NCBI GenBank assembly: GCA_964621755.1
Contig: CAZUPI010000008.1
Location: 8,593-72,592, forward strand
DNA from: UMGS1696 sp964621755
GTDB taxonomy: Bacteria > Bacillota > Clostridia > Oscillospirales > CAG-272
Length of the DNA stretch: 64,000 nt
Reading direction: 5' to 3'
Part shown: in pieces, positions 32,255-40,867 of the stretch
Layout: the number at the start of each line of letters is the position of its first letter
Position numbering within the stretch: position 1 is the first letter of the stretch
Translations under genes and position numbers: made by a program
Notes under the pieces: model-generated
What the model saw: the letters and a program-made list of their open reading frames with translations, nothing else
Database searches by the model: none
Told to the model about the DNA's origin: nothing

Positions 32255-33397
32255 ATGTCAGACGCAGTTCTCAGCCAGTTTAAGCAGGCTACAACAGAAG
32301 AAAAGAAAATTGATTCAAACCGTAAGCTCAAGATTGGTATCATCGGTACAGGTTGGATTGCAGAATCCCACATCCAGAGCTATAAGATTCAGCCCGACGT
32401 AGAAATCGTTGCTGCTGCCGACCTCATTCCCGGCAAGGCTGAAAAGTTTATGGAAAGATTCGGCGTTTCCGGTGTTCATTTCTATCCTTCCCACAAGGAA
32501 ATGATCGACAACGAGGAACTTGATGCAGTTTCTATCTGTACATACAACACACAGCACGCGATTCCGACCATCTACGCACTCCAGCACAACATTCCGGTTC
32601 TTCTTGAAAAGCCGTTCACTGTAACGCTTGAGGAAGCTGAAGCAGTTTGCAAGGCTGAAAAGGAAAGCAAAGCGTTTGTATCCGTTGGCTTCCAGCCCAG
32701 ATTCGATGTCAACATGCAGATGATTAAGAAGATCGTTGACTCCGGCGTGCTCGGCAAGATTTACTACATCCAGACCGGTGGCGGCCGTCGTCGTGGTATT
32801 CCGGGATCCACATTCATCGAAAAGTCCACTGGTGGTATCGGTGCTCTCGGTGATATCGGATGCTACTCCCTCGATATGGTGCTGAACGCTATCGGTTATC
32901 CGAAGCCGCTGACCGTTTCCGGTTACGTTTCCGACTACTTTGGAAAGAATCCGAAGTACAACGGCGCAGACGCAGCTCGCTTCAGCGTAGACGATTTTGG
33001 CGCAGCATTCATTCGTCTTGAAGGCGGCATCATCCTCGACTTCAGAATCGCATGGGCTATGCACGTAAACACACCGGGTGACACCATCATCTTTGGTACA
33101 GAGGGCGCACTCCGTATTCCTTCCACAGACTGCTGGAACGGTTCCGTTGGTGGTCCTATGACCATTTACCACGATGTATGCGGTGCTCAGACTGAGACAG
33201 TTATTCCGATTCTCCAGAACACCGGTAAGGGCGGTCTGTTCGACAAGAAGATTCGTTCCTTCCTTGATGCCGTTAAGACAAACGGTCCGGCTCCTGTTCC
33301 GACATCCCAGATTCTCTACAACCAGGCTATCATCGACGGTATCAACAAGTCCTCCGAACTCGGACGCGAAGTTGAAATCGAATTCCACGAGATCTAA
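32255..33397 (+). CDS. Gfo/Idh/MocA family oxidoreductase
   Basis: This 380-residue NAD(P)-dependent sugar dehydrogenase-like enzyme has the Rossmann motif IGIIGTGWIAESH near residues 27-39. The catalytic-lysine segment is LLEKPFT, and the substrate domain includes GALGDIGCYSLDMV. The first 25 residues are a hydrophilic extension not needed for the fold. It is placed 180 bases after the isomerase gene, so it is probably part of the same catabolic unit for inositol- or keto-sugar-like compounds. AAAGAAAGG precedes the start. A palindromic terminator follows. Confidence 0.88.
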   Translation: MSDAVLSQFKQATTEEKKIDSNRKLKIGIIGTGWIAESHIQSYKIQPDVEIVAAADLIPGKAEKFMERFGVSGVHFYPSHKEMIDNEELDAVSICTYNTQHAIPTIYALQHNIPVLLEKPFTVTLEEAEAVCKAEKESKAFVSVGFQPRFDVNMQMIKKIVDSGVLGKIYYIQTGGGRRRGIPGSTFIEKSTGGIGALGDIGCYSLDMVLNAIGYPKPLTVSGYVSDYFGKNPKYNGADAARFSVDDFGAAFIRLEGGIILDFRIAWAMHVNTPGDTIIFGTEGALRIPSTDCWNGSVGGPMTIYHDVCGAQTETVIPILQNTGKGGLFDKKIRSFLDAVKTNGPAPVPTSQILYNQAIIDGINKSSELGREVEIEFHEI

Positions 33398-33416
33398 TGA
33401 TTGATAATTAATATTG

Positions 33417-33448
33417 ATGAGGGGAACTTCTAAAGAAGTTCCCCTCAT
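33417..33448 (+). terminator. Palindrome after the oxidoreductase gene
   Basis: 14-base arms ATGAGGGGAACTTC and GAAGTTCCCCTCAT with a TAAA loop; a perfect family member 20 bases after the stop. Confidence 0.8.
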
Positions 33449-33506
33449 GCTTTGGTGATGAATTGGAGCGCTTTCCTAAAGGTTAATAAATTTTGAGGAG
33501 AGTTTG

Positions 33507-33533
33507 AGGGGAACTTTTTCAAATGTTCTCCTT
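33507..33533 (-). terminator. Imperfect palindrome ending the DHHW gene
   Basis: AGGGGAACTTTTT and AAATGTTCTCCTT pair imperfectly, with the family flank TTTTGAGGAGAG to the left. Lying 14 bases past the stop at 33547, it is tandem with the perfect copy that ends the convergent gene. Confidence 0.55.
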
Positions 33534-33546
33534 GGCGTCCCCACTC

Positions 33547-34650
33547 TCATACACGCAGCATCTCACTGTTGTTGATGACGCCGGTGCTATATAGAAATAG
33601 GAAATCCGCATTGTCTGTTTCAGCAAATTGTGGCAGATAGTCAAGAGCGATGTAGCGAAGGTCAACGAGGGTGATTTTTCGATAGCATTCGATGAGCAGG
33701 GGGGCGATGCTGCTTCCGTAGGAGTCACGGAATATGACGAGGGCAGCATCTGATTGGGCATTGGGGTTTACAATTTCTACGACCGGGACGGCCCCGCCTA
33801 AAAAAATGTCATACATATCAGTACCGTCGGATTTAGAAAGTGTGTATACGGTACTTTCAGCAATGTCCGACGCTTTGTAGGTGACGGTTGCTGTGCTTAT
33901 AGCGTCGTTTGTGAGATAATACATTACCTCATCGTCGACTGGAAGGGCGGACTGCCCGGAATACACGCCGCGAAAGCCGTGGATTTCGTGTGTCTCGTAC
34001 GTTTCGGTAAGGTATTGGCCCACTCCCATGGCACTCGTCAGCTTTTCGACCGCTTTTCCAAGTTGCTCCTGACGCCAGTGAGAATCGGTTTTATAATAAT
34101 CCTCCAACGTGAGGGTGTCGAAAAGGTCGATGGTTTTAAAATCACCGCAGGATTCATACAGAATGGATTGCAAATTCTCATAATCTATAGTCGGGTGGCA
34201 AGTCTCGGATTGGGCGATATAATAATTTTTCGGAGGAATGAGGGCGATATACGCTGTATTTCCATCCGACAAGAGCTCATTTTTGACCTTTGTCAGCTTT
34301 TCTCCGGCTTTTTTTACGAGGCTTTCATGCAGAGTGAAATCAAGTGATGTGAGATAACCGTTGTATTCGTAAACGTCGCTAGTGTCGAGACGCAGAGTCA
34401 GCCGCTCAAATATCGCTTTTACGCTGCGGAAGCCTTCCCGAAACGGAAATTGGTCAGGCAGGTATTTTTCGATATTTTGCATAAAAGCGCCGTCTGTCAC
34501 GGTCTGCCATGTCAGTGTTGGAAACTGCGTGAGATATCTTCGCTCACTTTTGGAGATATCCTTGTCGGGAAGTATGATGGATAGTGCGCCCAGTGAGAGG
34601 AGGATGCTGCAAAAAGCAGTAATTATGATGATACGTGCGTGTTTTTTCAT
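33547..34650 (-). CDS. DHHW / AlgX-like O-acetylation protein
   Basis: This 367-residue protein has an N-terminal membrane helix (residues 7-28) and an extracellular SGNH-like domain. The family motif appears as KTDSHWR (DHHW proteins), with the serine segment FRDSYGSS later. Such proteins pass acetyl groups, delivered across the membrane by an MBOAT protein, to a surface polymer. It follows the MBOAT gene with one base between stop and start, so the two are coupled. The polymer (exopolysaccharide, spore or wall glycan) is not identifiable. Confidence 0.82.
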   Translation of the reverse strand: MKKHARIIIITAFCSILLSLGALSIILPDKDISKSERRYLTQFPTLTWQTVTDGAFMQNIEKYLPDQFPFREGFRSVKAIFERLTLRLDTSDVYEYNGYLTSLDFTLHESLVKKAGEKLTKVKNELLSDGNTAYIALIPPKNYYIAQSETCHPTIDYENLQSILYESCGDFKTIDLFDTLTLEDYYKTDSHWRQEQLGKAVEKLTSAMGVGQYLTETYETHEIHGFRGVYSGQSALPVDDEVMYYLTNDAISTATVTYKASDIAESTVYTLSKSDGTDMYDIFLGGAVPVVEIVNPNAQSDAALVIFRDSYGSSIAPLLIECYRKITLVDLRYIALDYLPQFAETDNADFLFLYSTGVINNSEMLRV

Positions 34651-34651
34651 A

Positions 34652-36022
34652 TCAGAACCTGAAATATAGGAACGGGTTGTAGGAGCCGTCGACGATGTAT
34701 GCGGTTGAGAGGATGAGCACGACGCATACGACTGCCGGGATTGCCCAGTCGGCTGCTATAGATTTGGATTTATCGAGGCGCAGCGCGAGATTTTTAATGA
34801 GTGGTGTAGCGCCGATTGCCGCCGCAAGCAGAGTGACAGCGTAACTGCGCAGATAATAAACGGACACCGTGTCTATAGGATTAGCAAAATTAAACAAGGT
34901 GCGGATTCTCACCAGAGCATCCGAGACTGTCGCGGAGTCGAAGAGAAGAAAACTGACCATGACGAGAAACAGAATCGCAATGTGCTTGAGTACTGATGGA
35001 ATTTGGGATACTACGCCGGACAGAGCCTTTTCAAGTACAAGTAGGACCGCAAAGTACAATCCCCACAGGACAAAAGTCCATTCTGCACCGTGCCAGAGTC
35101 CGGTAAGCATCCACACGGTGAGAATGTTGAACGCCCACCGCGGCTTTGACACCCGGTTGCCGCCAAGCGGAATATATACATAATCCCGGAACCATGACCC
35201 GAGCGTCATATGCCACCTGTGCCAAAACTCCGCAATGGTTTTTGAAATATAGGGGTAATTGAAATTTTCGGGAAATTCAAACCCGAACATCCGCCCAAGC
35301 CCTATTGCCATATCGGAATATCCTGAAAAATCATAGTAAATTTGTAAGGATGACGCGATGGCGTATCCCCATACTCCAATCATGGAACTGCCAAGGGAAC
35401 CGCATAGTTCACCAAGCGTATTCGCTATGAGTACTTTTTTGGAAAGTCCTACCGAAAAGCGGAGTACTCCCCGCGAAAATCCTTCGGCCGTATGCGTTCG
35501 GCTGGTCAGCTGCCCTTCTATATCTGTATAACGAACAATGGGGCCGGCGATAAGCTGTGGAAAAAGAGCGACATATAGGGCGAGTTTCAGAAAGCTTTTT
35601 TGCGCCGGACATTTTCCAAGATAGACGTCGGCGGAATATCCGATGAGCTGGAAGGTATAAAACGAAATCCCCACCGGAAGGGCTATGTGTGGTATCGGAA
35701 GGGAGACGCCGGGAAGACGGTTCAGATTCACCGCGAGAAAACCCGCATATTTGCACCAGACGAGGGGGATTACCGAAAGGAGAACGGTGCAGCAGAACCA
35801 CAGTTTTCGCCATTTCCGGTCCCTATCGAAAAGGTTTGTCAAGAAATACGCCTGCGTGATGGAAAACAGCATCAATAAAAGATAAGTAGGTTCCCCGACT
35901 GCGTAAAATATCAGAGAAAACGCCAGCAGGACGATATTTTTTACGCGTGCGGGGACGAGAAAATAACAGGGAAGCAGAAGCGGGAGGAAAAAATATAAAA
36001 AGGGAAGACCGGAAAATACCAT
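34652..36022 (-). CDS. MBOAT family O-acyltransferase (AlgI-like)
   Basis: This 456-residue membrane protein has about ten or more helices. The MBOAT core is visible as YDFSGYSDMAIGLGRMFGF, FWHRWHMTLGSWFRDYVYIPLGG and the catalytic histidine region TGLWHGAEWTF. It transfers acyl groups from the cytoplasmic donor across the membrane for O-acetylation of a surface polymer, with the DHHW protein as partner. It starts two bases upstream of the DUF4358 lipoprotein stop region, so the three genes form one tight operon. Confidence 0.9.
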   Translation of the reverse strand: MVFSGLPFLYFFLPLLLPCYFLVPARVKNIVLLAFSLIFYAVGEPTYLLLMLFSITQAYFLTNLFDRDRKWRKLWFCCTVLLSVIPLVWCKYAGFLAVNLNRLPGVSLPIPHIALPVGISFYTFQLIGYSADVYLGKCPAQKSFLKLALYVALFPQLIAGPIVRYTDIEGQLTSRTHTAEGFSRGVLRFSVGLSKKVLIANTLGELCGSLGSSMIGVWGYAIASSLQIYYDFSGYSDMAIGLGRMFGFEFPENFNYPYISKTIAEFWHRWHMTLGSWFRDYVYIPLGGNRVSKPRWAFNILTVWMLTGLWHGAEWTFVLWGLYFAVLLVLEKALSGVVSQIPSVLKHIAILFLVMVSFLLFDSATVSDALVRIRTLFNFANPIDTVSVYYLRSYAVTLLAAAIGATPLIKNLALRLDKSKSIAADWAIPAVVCVVLILSTAYIVDGSYNPFLYFRF

Positions 36023-36024
36023 TT

Positions 36025-36738
36025 TTATACGATGGTTACTACCGACCCGATGTTATCATAAACATTTTCCGCTGCCGCAAGTACAGAATCCATGATGGTG
36101 TCGACCTGGTCTTTATCGCCCATCACGAGAAGGATATCATCGTCGAGCGTGATGGAGGAAATGGATTCCGCGCTTACACATACCCACTTTGCCGGATTGA
36201 TGCTGTTTCCGAGAGCGGTCTGCAAATCGGCGATATTGGTACCATCGGTGCGGAGATATACAAGCGAATATGCGAACGAGCCGACCATGGATTCGGACAG
36301 AATGATGTCGTCAATGCCGGAGGTATCGGTAAGTCCGGTATTGTAAGTGATGGAATCCATGTCATCGCCGGGGAGAATGCGGGTTTCCACCATCATCGGA
36401 AGAACATCGCCGCAGCGGCTATACACGTTGGCGTCGATGAATTTTACCGCATCATCTGCGGATTCTACCTTATCGACCGGGTTTGCACCGGTGTCGTCAT
36501 TGACTCCGGCATTATCGTCAACCGTTGCGTTGTTATTATCGTTGTTATCGATATTGTCGTTTGTATTGTTATCGTTCATGTTCTCGTTGCTGTTTGCATT
36601 GTTGCCATTGTCATTTTCTGTCATATTGGTGTTGTTCCCGTTATTTGTGTTGTTATCTGTGTTTTCGTTGTTGTTTCTGCAGGAACTTATGAGAAGGGAG
36701 AGTGCGAGGAGTGTGAGAAAAATTTTTTGTACCTTCAT
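36025..36738 (-). CDS. DUF4358 lipoprotein with asparagine-rich linker
   Basis: This 237-residue lipoprotein has the signal sequence KVQKIFLTLLALSLLISSC, with lipobox cysteine near residue 19. Low-complexity Asn/Asp/Thr-rich sequence of about 60 residues follows, then a C-terminal DUF4358 domain (about residues 90-237). The linker should tether the domain away from the membrane. ATG 36738 is preferred with AAAGG upstream; GTG 36750 would add four residues. It is the first gene of the operon with MBOAT and DHHW genes, under a sigma-G-like promoter. Confidence 0.8.
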   Translation of the reverse strand: MKVQKIFLTLLALSLLISSCRNNNENTDNNTNNGNNTNMTENDNGNNANSNENMNDNNTNDNIDNNDNNNATVDDNAGVNDDTGANPVDKVESADDAVKFIDANVYSRCGDVLPMMVETRILPGDDMDSITYNTGLTDTSGIDDIILSESMVGSFAYSLVYLRTDGTNIADLQTALGNSINPAKWVCVSAESISSITLDDDILLVMGDKDQVDTIMDSVLAAAENVYDNIGSVVTIV

Positions 36739-36772
36739 TGGAATATACACCTTTCGTTTTGTGCGATTTCGG

Positions 36773-36802
36773 CTTTATTATGCACGCTAATATGACGTTT
36801 TA
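36773..36802 (-). promoter_or_regulatory. Sigma-G-like (forespore) promoter of the O-acetylation operon
   Basis: The minus strand reads GAATA, then 18 bases, then CATAATA (36773-36779 region for the -10). This fits the B. subtilis sigma-G consensus GHATR-18-CATWHTA fully. No sigma-A-type promoter of equal quality was seen. Spacing to the start codon is about 30 bases beyond the expected transcript start. spoVAD-AE in the window supports a sporulating organism. Confidence 0.5.
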
Positions 36803-36899
36803 TTCGAAAAAAAAGTTGTGTACGAAGTGTAAAGATATTGTAACTATTTAAAAAAATTCCTGTTTTACACACGATTTACAGACTTCGATAAAAACGCAG

Positions 36900-36928
36900 T
36901 TGAAGATTTAACATATTTGTGGTATCAT
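36900..36928 (+). promoter_or_regulatory. Promoter of the HD-domain gene
   Basis: -35 TTGAAG (36900-36905), 17-base spacer, -10 TATCAT (36923-36928), 35 bases before the start. Confidence 0.6.
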
Positions 36929-36962
36929 AAATAAAACAAGATGAAAAAACAAAAGGAAAAAT

Positions 36963-37622
36963 ATGATAACATACAACGATATCAAAAACAATCCCAATAT
37001 TCGCACATATATTACGAAAGCAGATGAGTCGCTCATCGCGCTTGGGTATACCGAGCACAGCTTTGCACATGTGACAAAAGTCGCGGAAACCGCCGGCTAT
37101 ATTCTCGAAACTCCCGGATATTCCGAACACGAAGTCGAGCTCGTGAAAATATCCGGTTTTCTTCACGATATTGGGAATCTTGTGAACCGCATCGAGCATT
37201 CGCAAAGCGGCGCGGTCATGGCATTTCGCATTTTGGATAAACTTGGAATGGCGGCGGAAGATATTGCAGATGTGGTAACGGCTATCGGAAATCACGATGA
37301 AGGGACCGGAACGCCGGTGAACGCCATTTCGGCTGCTCTATTCCTCGCGGATAAGTCAGACGTGCGCAGAAGCCGCGTCCGCAACCGCGACATCAGCACC
37401 TTTGACATCCACGACCGTGTGAATTATTCGGTATCGTCGTCTTCTCTTATAATCAATGAGGACAAGACCGAAATCAGCCTTGTCCTGCACATTGACACAG
37501 AGTACAGCTTTGTGACTGACTATTTTGAAATTTTCCATCAACGTATGGTCTTGTGCCGCAAAGCTGCCAATCGTTTGGGAATCCAATTTCGCCTTATTAT
37601 CAACAATCAGACCCTTATGTGA
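36963..37622 (+). CDS. HD-domain phosphohydrolase
   Basis: This 219-residue cytoplasmic protein has a metal-dependent HD domain in residues 30-150. The ligands are histidine in HSFAHVTKV, the doublet in GFLHDIGN, a later GNHDEGTG, and aspartate in LADKSDV. Such proteins hydrolyse nucleotides or cyclic dinucleotides; the substrate cannot be chosen. The C-terminal third has no recognised domain. It is a single gene with AAAGGAAA upstream, convergent with the chromate transporter genes. Confidence 0.82.
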   Translation: MITYNDIKNNPNIRTYITKADESLIALGYTEHSFAHVTKVAETAGYILETPGYSEHEVELVKISGFLHDIGNLVNRIEHSQSGAVMAFRILDKLGMAAEDIADVVTAIGNHDEGTGTPVNAISAALFLADKSDVRRSRVRNRDISTFDIHDRVNYSVSSSSLIINEDKTEISLVLHIDTEYSFVTDYFEIFHQRMVLCRKAANRLGIQFRLIINNQTLM

Positions 37623-37641
37623 GAAAAACGGGCGTTAAACG

Positions 37642-38199
37642 TTACATCAGCAAGATGCCGCAGACTCCCGCGAGGAGAATGACGGCGACTGGCGGGACTT
37701 TATGGGTTGCCAATAGGATGAGGGAACCGGTAAAGAGGAGGACTGACGCAACATTGACCGAGGCTAATGTTATGCTCGCGATTGAAGACGCACCGAACAG
37801 GGCAAGGGAGGCGACGGTGGCAAATGAGGAAAAAATCATTGCGCATACCGCTGGTCTGATGCTGCCGAGGATGGAAGAAAATACAGTTCCGCTGCGGTAC
37901 TTCATGTAGAGTACAGCGAGTATTGACACGATGATGCACGACGGTGCGGTACAGCCGAGCGTGGACGCGATGCTTCCGAGAAGTCCTGCAGTGCGGAATC
38001 CGGCAAAAGAGGCGGCGTTCAGCGCAATCGGGCCGGGCGTGACCTCCGATAACGTGATAATATCGGCAAATTCCTCATAAGTGAGCCATCCCTGTTCCGC
38101 AACGACAGTATTTTCGATGAGAGGGAGTGCGCCATATCCTCCACCGAACGACAGCGCCCCTATGAGGAAGAATTTGACGAACAACAAGAGATAAATCAT
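37642..38199 (-). CDS. Chromate transporter subunit, ChrA half
   Basis: This 185-residue membrane protein is one half of the CHR family. It starts LLLFVKFFLIGALSFGGGYGALP and contains the WLTYEEFADIITLSEVTPGPIALN signature. The short-chain form pairs with a second homologous half. ATG 38199 is chosen for its GAGG site; the open frame extends 30 residues into the preceding gene. The start is ten bases after the partner's stop. CHR proteins exchange chromate or sulfate-like anions; the actual ion here is not known. Confidence 0.88.
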   Translation of the reverse strand: MIYLLLFVKFFLIGALSFGGGYGALPLIENTVVAEQGWLTYEEFADIITLSEVTPGPIALNAASFAGFRTAGLLGSIASTLGCTAPSCIIVSILAVLYMKYRSGTVFSSILGSIRPAVCAMIFSSFATVASLALFGASSIASITLASVNVASVLLFTGSLILLATHKVPPVAVILLAGVCGILLM

Positions 38200-38209
38200 A
38201 CGCGCCTCA

Positions 38210-38791
38210 CTATTTAACGTGCCCCCTTTGACGGTGCAGCAGCGTTTGGGAACGAATGGCAGAATCCATCGCTCCGACAATTGCGGCAAGCAGAATCACA
38301 TATACCGCGCTGACTTTTCCTATCAGTGTGAGCGCTAAAGCAGCCACAAAAATGACAGAATAAAGCGGAGTTCGGGATTTAAGAGCGGATTTTGTCATGC
38401 CAAGTACCGCTTCAAGAATTACTGCCGCCACGCCGCACTGCATTCCGGTCATGAGCTTCGAGATGAATTCGTTTTCGCTGAAACTCGTGTACAGCGCCGC
38501 AATGACCGACATAATAATCAGGGGCGGAAGAATCGTTCCGGCTACGGCAAGCGCTGCTCCTGCGGCGCCGTTTAGCTTGTAACCAACCAGCACTGCGGCG
38601 TTGACTGCGGACGCTCCCGGCGCACTTTGGGAAATTGCGGTCACGTCGAGCATTTCTTCCTCCGTCAGCCAGCCGAGCTTTTCCGCATAAATCCGGCGCA
38701 TGAGTGAAATCAGAACGTACCCGCCGCCAAATGCGGACGCGGACAGTCGAAACGAATATAAGAATATCATAAGAAGTTTCTTTTTTTTCAT
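38210..38791 (-). CDS. Chromate transporter subunit, first half
   Basis: This 193-residue CHR-family half-transporter has MIFLYSFRLSASAFGGGYVLISLM at the start. The signature WLTEEEMLDVTAISQSAPGASAVN is the counterpart of the second half's PGPIALN signature. ATG 38791 follows AGGGGGAAG; a seven-residue extension is less likely. It is the first gene of the two-gene operon, divergent from a LysR gene with overlapping promoters, so the LysR protein probably regulates it. Confidence 0.88.
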   Translation of the reverse strand: MKKKKLLMIFLYSFRLSASAFGGGYVLISLMRRIYAEKLGWLTEEEMLDVTAISQSAPGASAVNAAVLVGYKLNGAAGAALAVAGTILPPLIIMSVIAALYTSFSENEFISKLMTGMQCGVAAVILEAVLGMTKSALKSRTPLYSVIFVAALALTLIGKVSAVYVILLAAIVGAMDSAIRSQTLLHRQRGHVK

Positions 38792-38864
38792 GACAGCTTC
38801 CCCCTCTGCCAAAATCGGAATCCATCAAAACATGATTTATCCCGCACATTTTGTTTGCACTACT

Positions 38865-38893
38865 ATTATACACCTTGACGTCAAATATGTAAA
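38865..38893 (-). promoter_or_regulatory. Promoter of the chromate transporter genes
   Basis: Minus strand: -35 TTTACA (38888-38893), 17-base spacer, -10 TATAAT (38865-38870). It overlaps the divergent LysR promoter and includes the palindrome TTGACGTCAA (38875-38884). Confidence 0.65.
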
Positions 38894-38903
38894 ATGATAT
38901 AAT
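38875..38903 (+). promoter_or_regulatory. Promoter of the LysR gene
   Basis: -35 TTGACG (38875-38880), 17-base spacer, -10 TATAAT (38898-38903). Back-to-back overlap with the chromate transporter promoter makes mutual exclusion or a shared operator likely. Confidence 0.7.
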
Positions 38904-38957
38904 TTTATTGAAAAGATAAGTGAATACTTATAATAGACAGACTGGAGATGAAGGAAG

Positions 38958-39854
38958 ATAACCATACGGCATATCAAAATTTTCGAAGCATTGTGCGACT
39001 GCGGATGCAATACCACAAAAGCCGCGGAACAGCTTCACATGACGCAGCCGGCGGTGAGTTTGGCGATATCCGAGCTTGAAAATTATTACGGTGTCCGCCT
39101 GTTTGACCGAATTTCACGCAGGCTGTACCTCAGCGAAGCCGGACGTCGATTCCGGGATTACGCACGCAGCATTTCGCTCACTTTTGACGATATGGAAAAG
39201 ACACTGCGCGAATGGGAAAAAAGCGGAACCATCCGTGTAGGGGCCAGTATATCGATTGGGTCGATGCTCTTACCGGAATACGTTTCACGATTTAAAATCA
39301 CGCATCCCGACACAATGGTTCAGGTCAAAGTCGACCGTTCCGACAGACTGGAGCATGCAACCATCGATAACGAGCTTGATTTTGCGATGATGGAGGGAAT
39401 TGTTCATGATGAAAACCTCATTTCAGAGGATTTTATGGAGGACAGTCTTGCTGTTATCGCGTCATCAACGCAGTTTCAAAACGGCGATACGGTCACGCCG
39501 GATGAGTTCTTGAGAATGAATTTTCTCCTGCGCGAGCATGGCAGTGGAACTCGTGAAGTTTTCGACTCCACGCTCGCTGCGCTGGAATATCCACTTCCCG
39601 AACCCGTGTGGGAAAGCCTTAGCACAGCTGCCTTGATGAACGCCGCGTGCGCCGGACTTGGCGTTGCGATTATCCCGAAGAGAATGGCTGTTGAAAAGCT
39701 TGCGAGCGGACAAGTGGCGCAGATATACGTAGAAGGAATCGAATTCCGGCGAAAGTATAAAATCGTCTATCATAAAAATAAGCATCTTATTGCGGCGGCT
39801 GTAGAATTTCTCGATTTATGCAGAAATTTCGACCGCTTGGCCAATCAGGAATAA
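38958..39854 (+). CDS. LysR-family regulator with apparent ATA start codon
   Basis: This LysR-type regulator is of about 299 residues. The winged-helix domain reads TIRHIKIFEALCDCG followed by TTKAAEQLHMTQPAVSLAI; the effector domain runs from about residue 90. The conserved N-terminus (T-I-R-H-I-K-I-F) begins right after an ATA at 38958, with GAAGGAAG and GGAG upstream. The only in-frame stop before it is TGA 38949, and no ATG, GTG or TTG occurs until TTG 38991. Starting there would remove 11 residues of the first helix. It could use AUA as a start, or carry a start-codon mutation. It probably regulates the divergent chromate transporter genes. Confidence 0.75.
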   Translation: MTIRHIKIFEALCDCGCNTTKAAEQLHMTQPAVSLAISELENYYGVRLFDRISRRLYLSEAGRRFRDYARSISLTFDDMEKTLREWEKSGTIRVGASISIGSMLLPEYVSRFKITHPDTMVQVKVDRSDRLEHATIDNELDFAMMEGIVHDENLISEDFMEDSLAVIASSTQFQNGDTVTPDEFLRMNFLLREHGSGTREVFDSTLAALEYPLPEPVWESLSTAALMNAACAGLGVAIIPKRMAVEKLASGQVAQIYVEGIEFRRKYKIVYHKNKHLIAAAVEFLDLCRNFDRLANQE

Positions 39855-39902
39855 TTCTTCCTATTTATGCAGTCTCCTATCCAAAAGGTTTGGGATAGGG
39901 GT

Positions 39903-39923
39903 GGGAAACTTTAAAAGTTTTCT
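39903..39923 (+). terminator. Imperfect palindrome after the LysR gene
   Basis: GGGAAACTTT and AAAGTTTTCTC pair around a short centre, with the family's left flank (AAAAGGTTTGGGATAGGGG). It lies 50 bases after the LysR stop and 33 bases before hslO. Confidence 0.55.
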
Positions 39924-39955
39924 CGCAAAACATCAAACAACCAAAGGAGCAAAAT

Positions 39956-40867
39956 ATGCCTACAGAAAAAAGTGTTATTATGCGCGCTATTTCTTCCGAT
40001 GGCGGCATCAGAGTGATTTTTTGCGACAGTACCGCCATTGTACGCCGCGCATGTGAAATACACCACACCTCAAAGACCATGACCGCCGTACTCGGGCGTG
40101 CGTTGACCGGAACGTCGCTGATGTCGAGTTTGCTCAAAGATAAGGACAACACACTGACGTTTCAGCTGCGCGGAGATGGTCCGTGTGGAACGGTCATTTG
40201 CGTCGGCGACTATATGGGGAACGTGCGCGGTTATGCTGATGACCCAACTGTTGAGCTCCCGCCGAATAAACTGGGAAAGCTCGATGTTGGCGGCGCTGTG
40301 GGGCGCGGGTCGCTGTATATCATCAAGGACCTCGGGATGAGCGAACCGTATGTCGGCGTGGCGCCTATTGTATCGGGCGAGATTGCAGACGATATTACCG
40401 AATATTTCGCGTCGAGCGAACAGACGCCGACTGTTTGCGCTCTCGGCGTGCGGGTGGATAACGACAATATGTGCTTTGCCGCCGGCGGATACCTTGTCCA
40501 GCTTATGCCCGGATACGATGAAGCAGATATTCCCAAGATTGAAACGAACGTCAACATGATGAACTCTGTGTCGAAGCTTATCGCTGACGGAAAAACCGGA
40601 GAAGAGATTATCGCGATGGTTCTCAATGGCATCGGCTATGAAATGTTCGATGAATTTGATATTGAGTACCGCTGTTCTTGTAACCGTGACAAATACCTGC
40701 GTGCGCTGATTAGCTTGAACGAAGCCGATATGGATGAGCTTCGCCGTGCAAACGAGCCTATCGAGACAAACTGCCGTTTCTGCGGAAAAAAGTTTACGTT
40801 TGAACTTGACGAGTTGGAAGCTGCACGAGCCAAAGCACGCCATAAAGCAGACGAATCTGAAGCATGA
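39956..40867 (+). CDS. hslO: Hsp33 redox-regulated chaperone
   Basis: This 303-residue protein contains the Hsp33 core (AVLGRALTGTSLMSSLLKD, FQLRGDGPCGTVIC, GYLVQLMPGYDE). The C-terminal redox switch has CSC near residue 238 and CRFC near 271, which bind zinc when reduced and form disulfides on oxidative stress, activating holdase function. AAAGGAG precedes the start. Its stop overlaps the start of the kinase-like gene (ATGA), so the two are coupled. Confidence 0.95.
   Translation: MPTEKSVIMRAISSDGGIRVIFCDSTAIVRRACEIHHTSKTMTAVLGRALTGTSLMSSLLKDKDNTLTFQLRGDGPCGTVICVGDYMGNVRGYADDPTVELPPNKLGKLDVGGAVGRGSLYIIKDLGMSEPYVGVAPIVSGEIADDITEYFASSEQTPTVCALGVRVDNDNMCFAAGGYLVQLMPGYDEADIPKIETNVNMMNSVSKLIADGKTGEEIIAMVLNGIGYEMFDEFDIEYRCSCNRDKYLRALISLNEADMDELRRANEPIETNCRFCGKKFTFELDELEAARAKARHKADESEA

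Noticed and set aside
32315..33448. 377-codon minus-strand open frame opposite the Gfo/Idh/MocA gene
   Set aside because: A shadow of a biased, well-expressed gene; cysteine-rich low-quality translation without family pattern.
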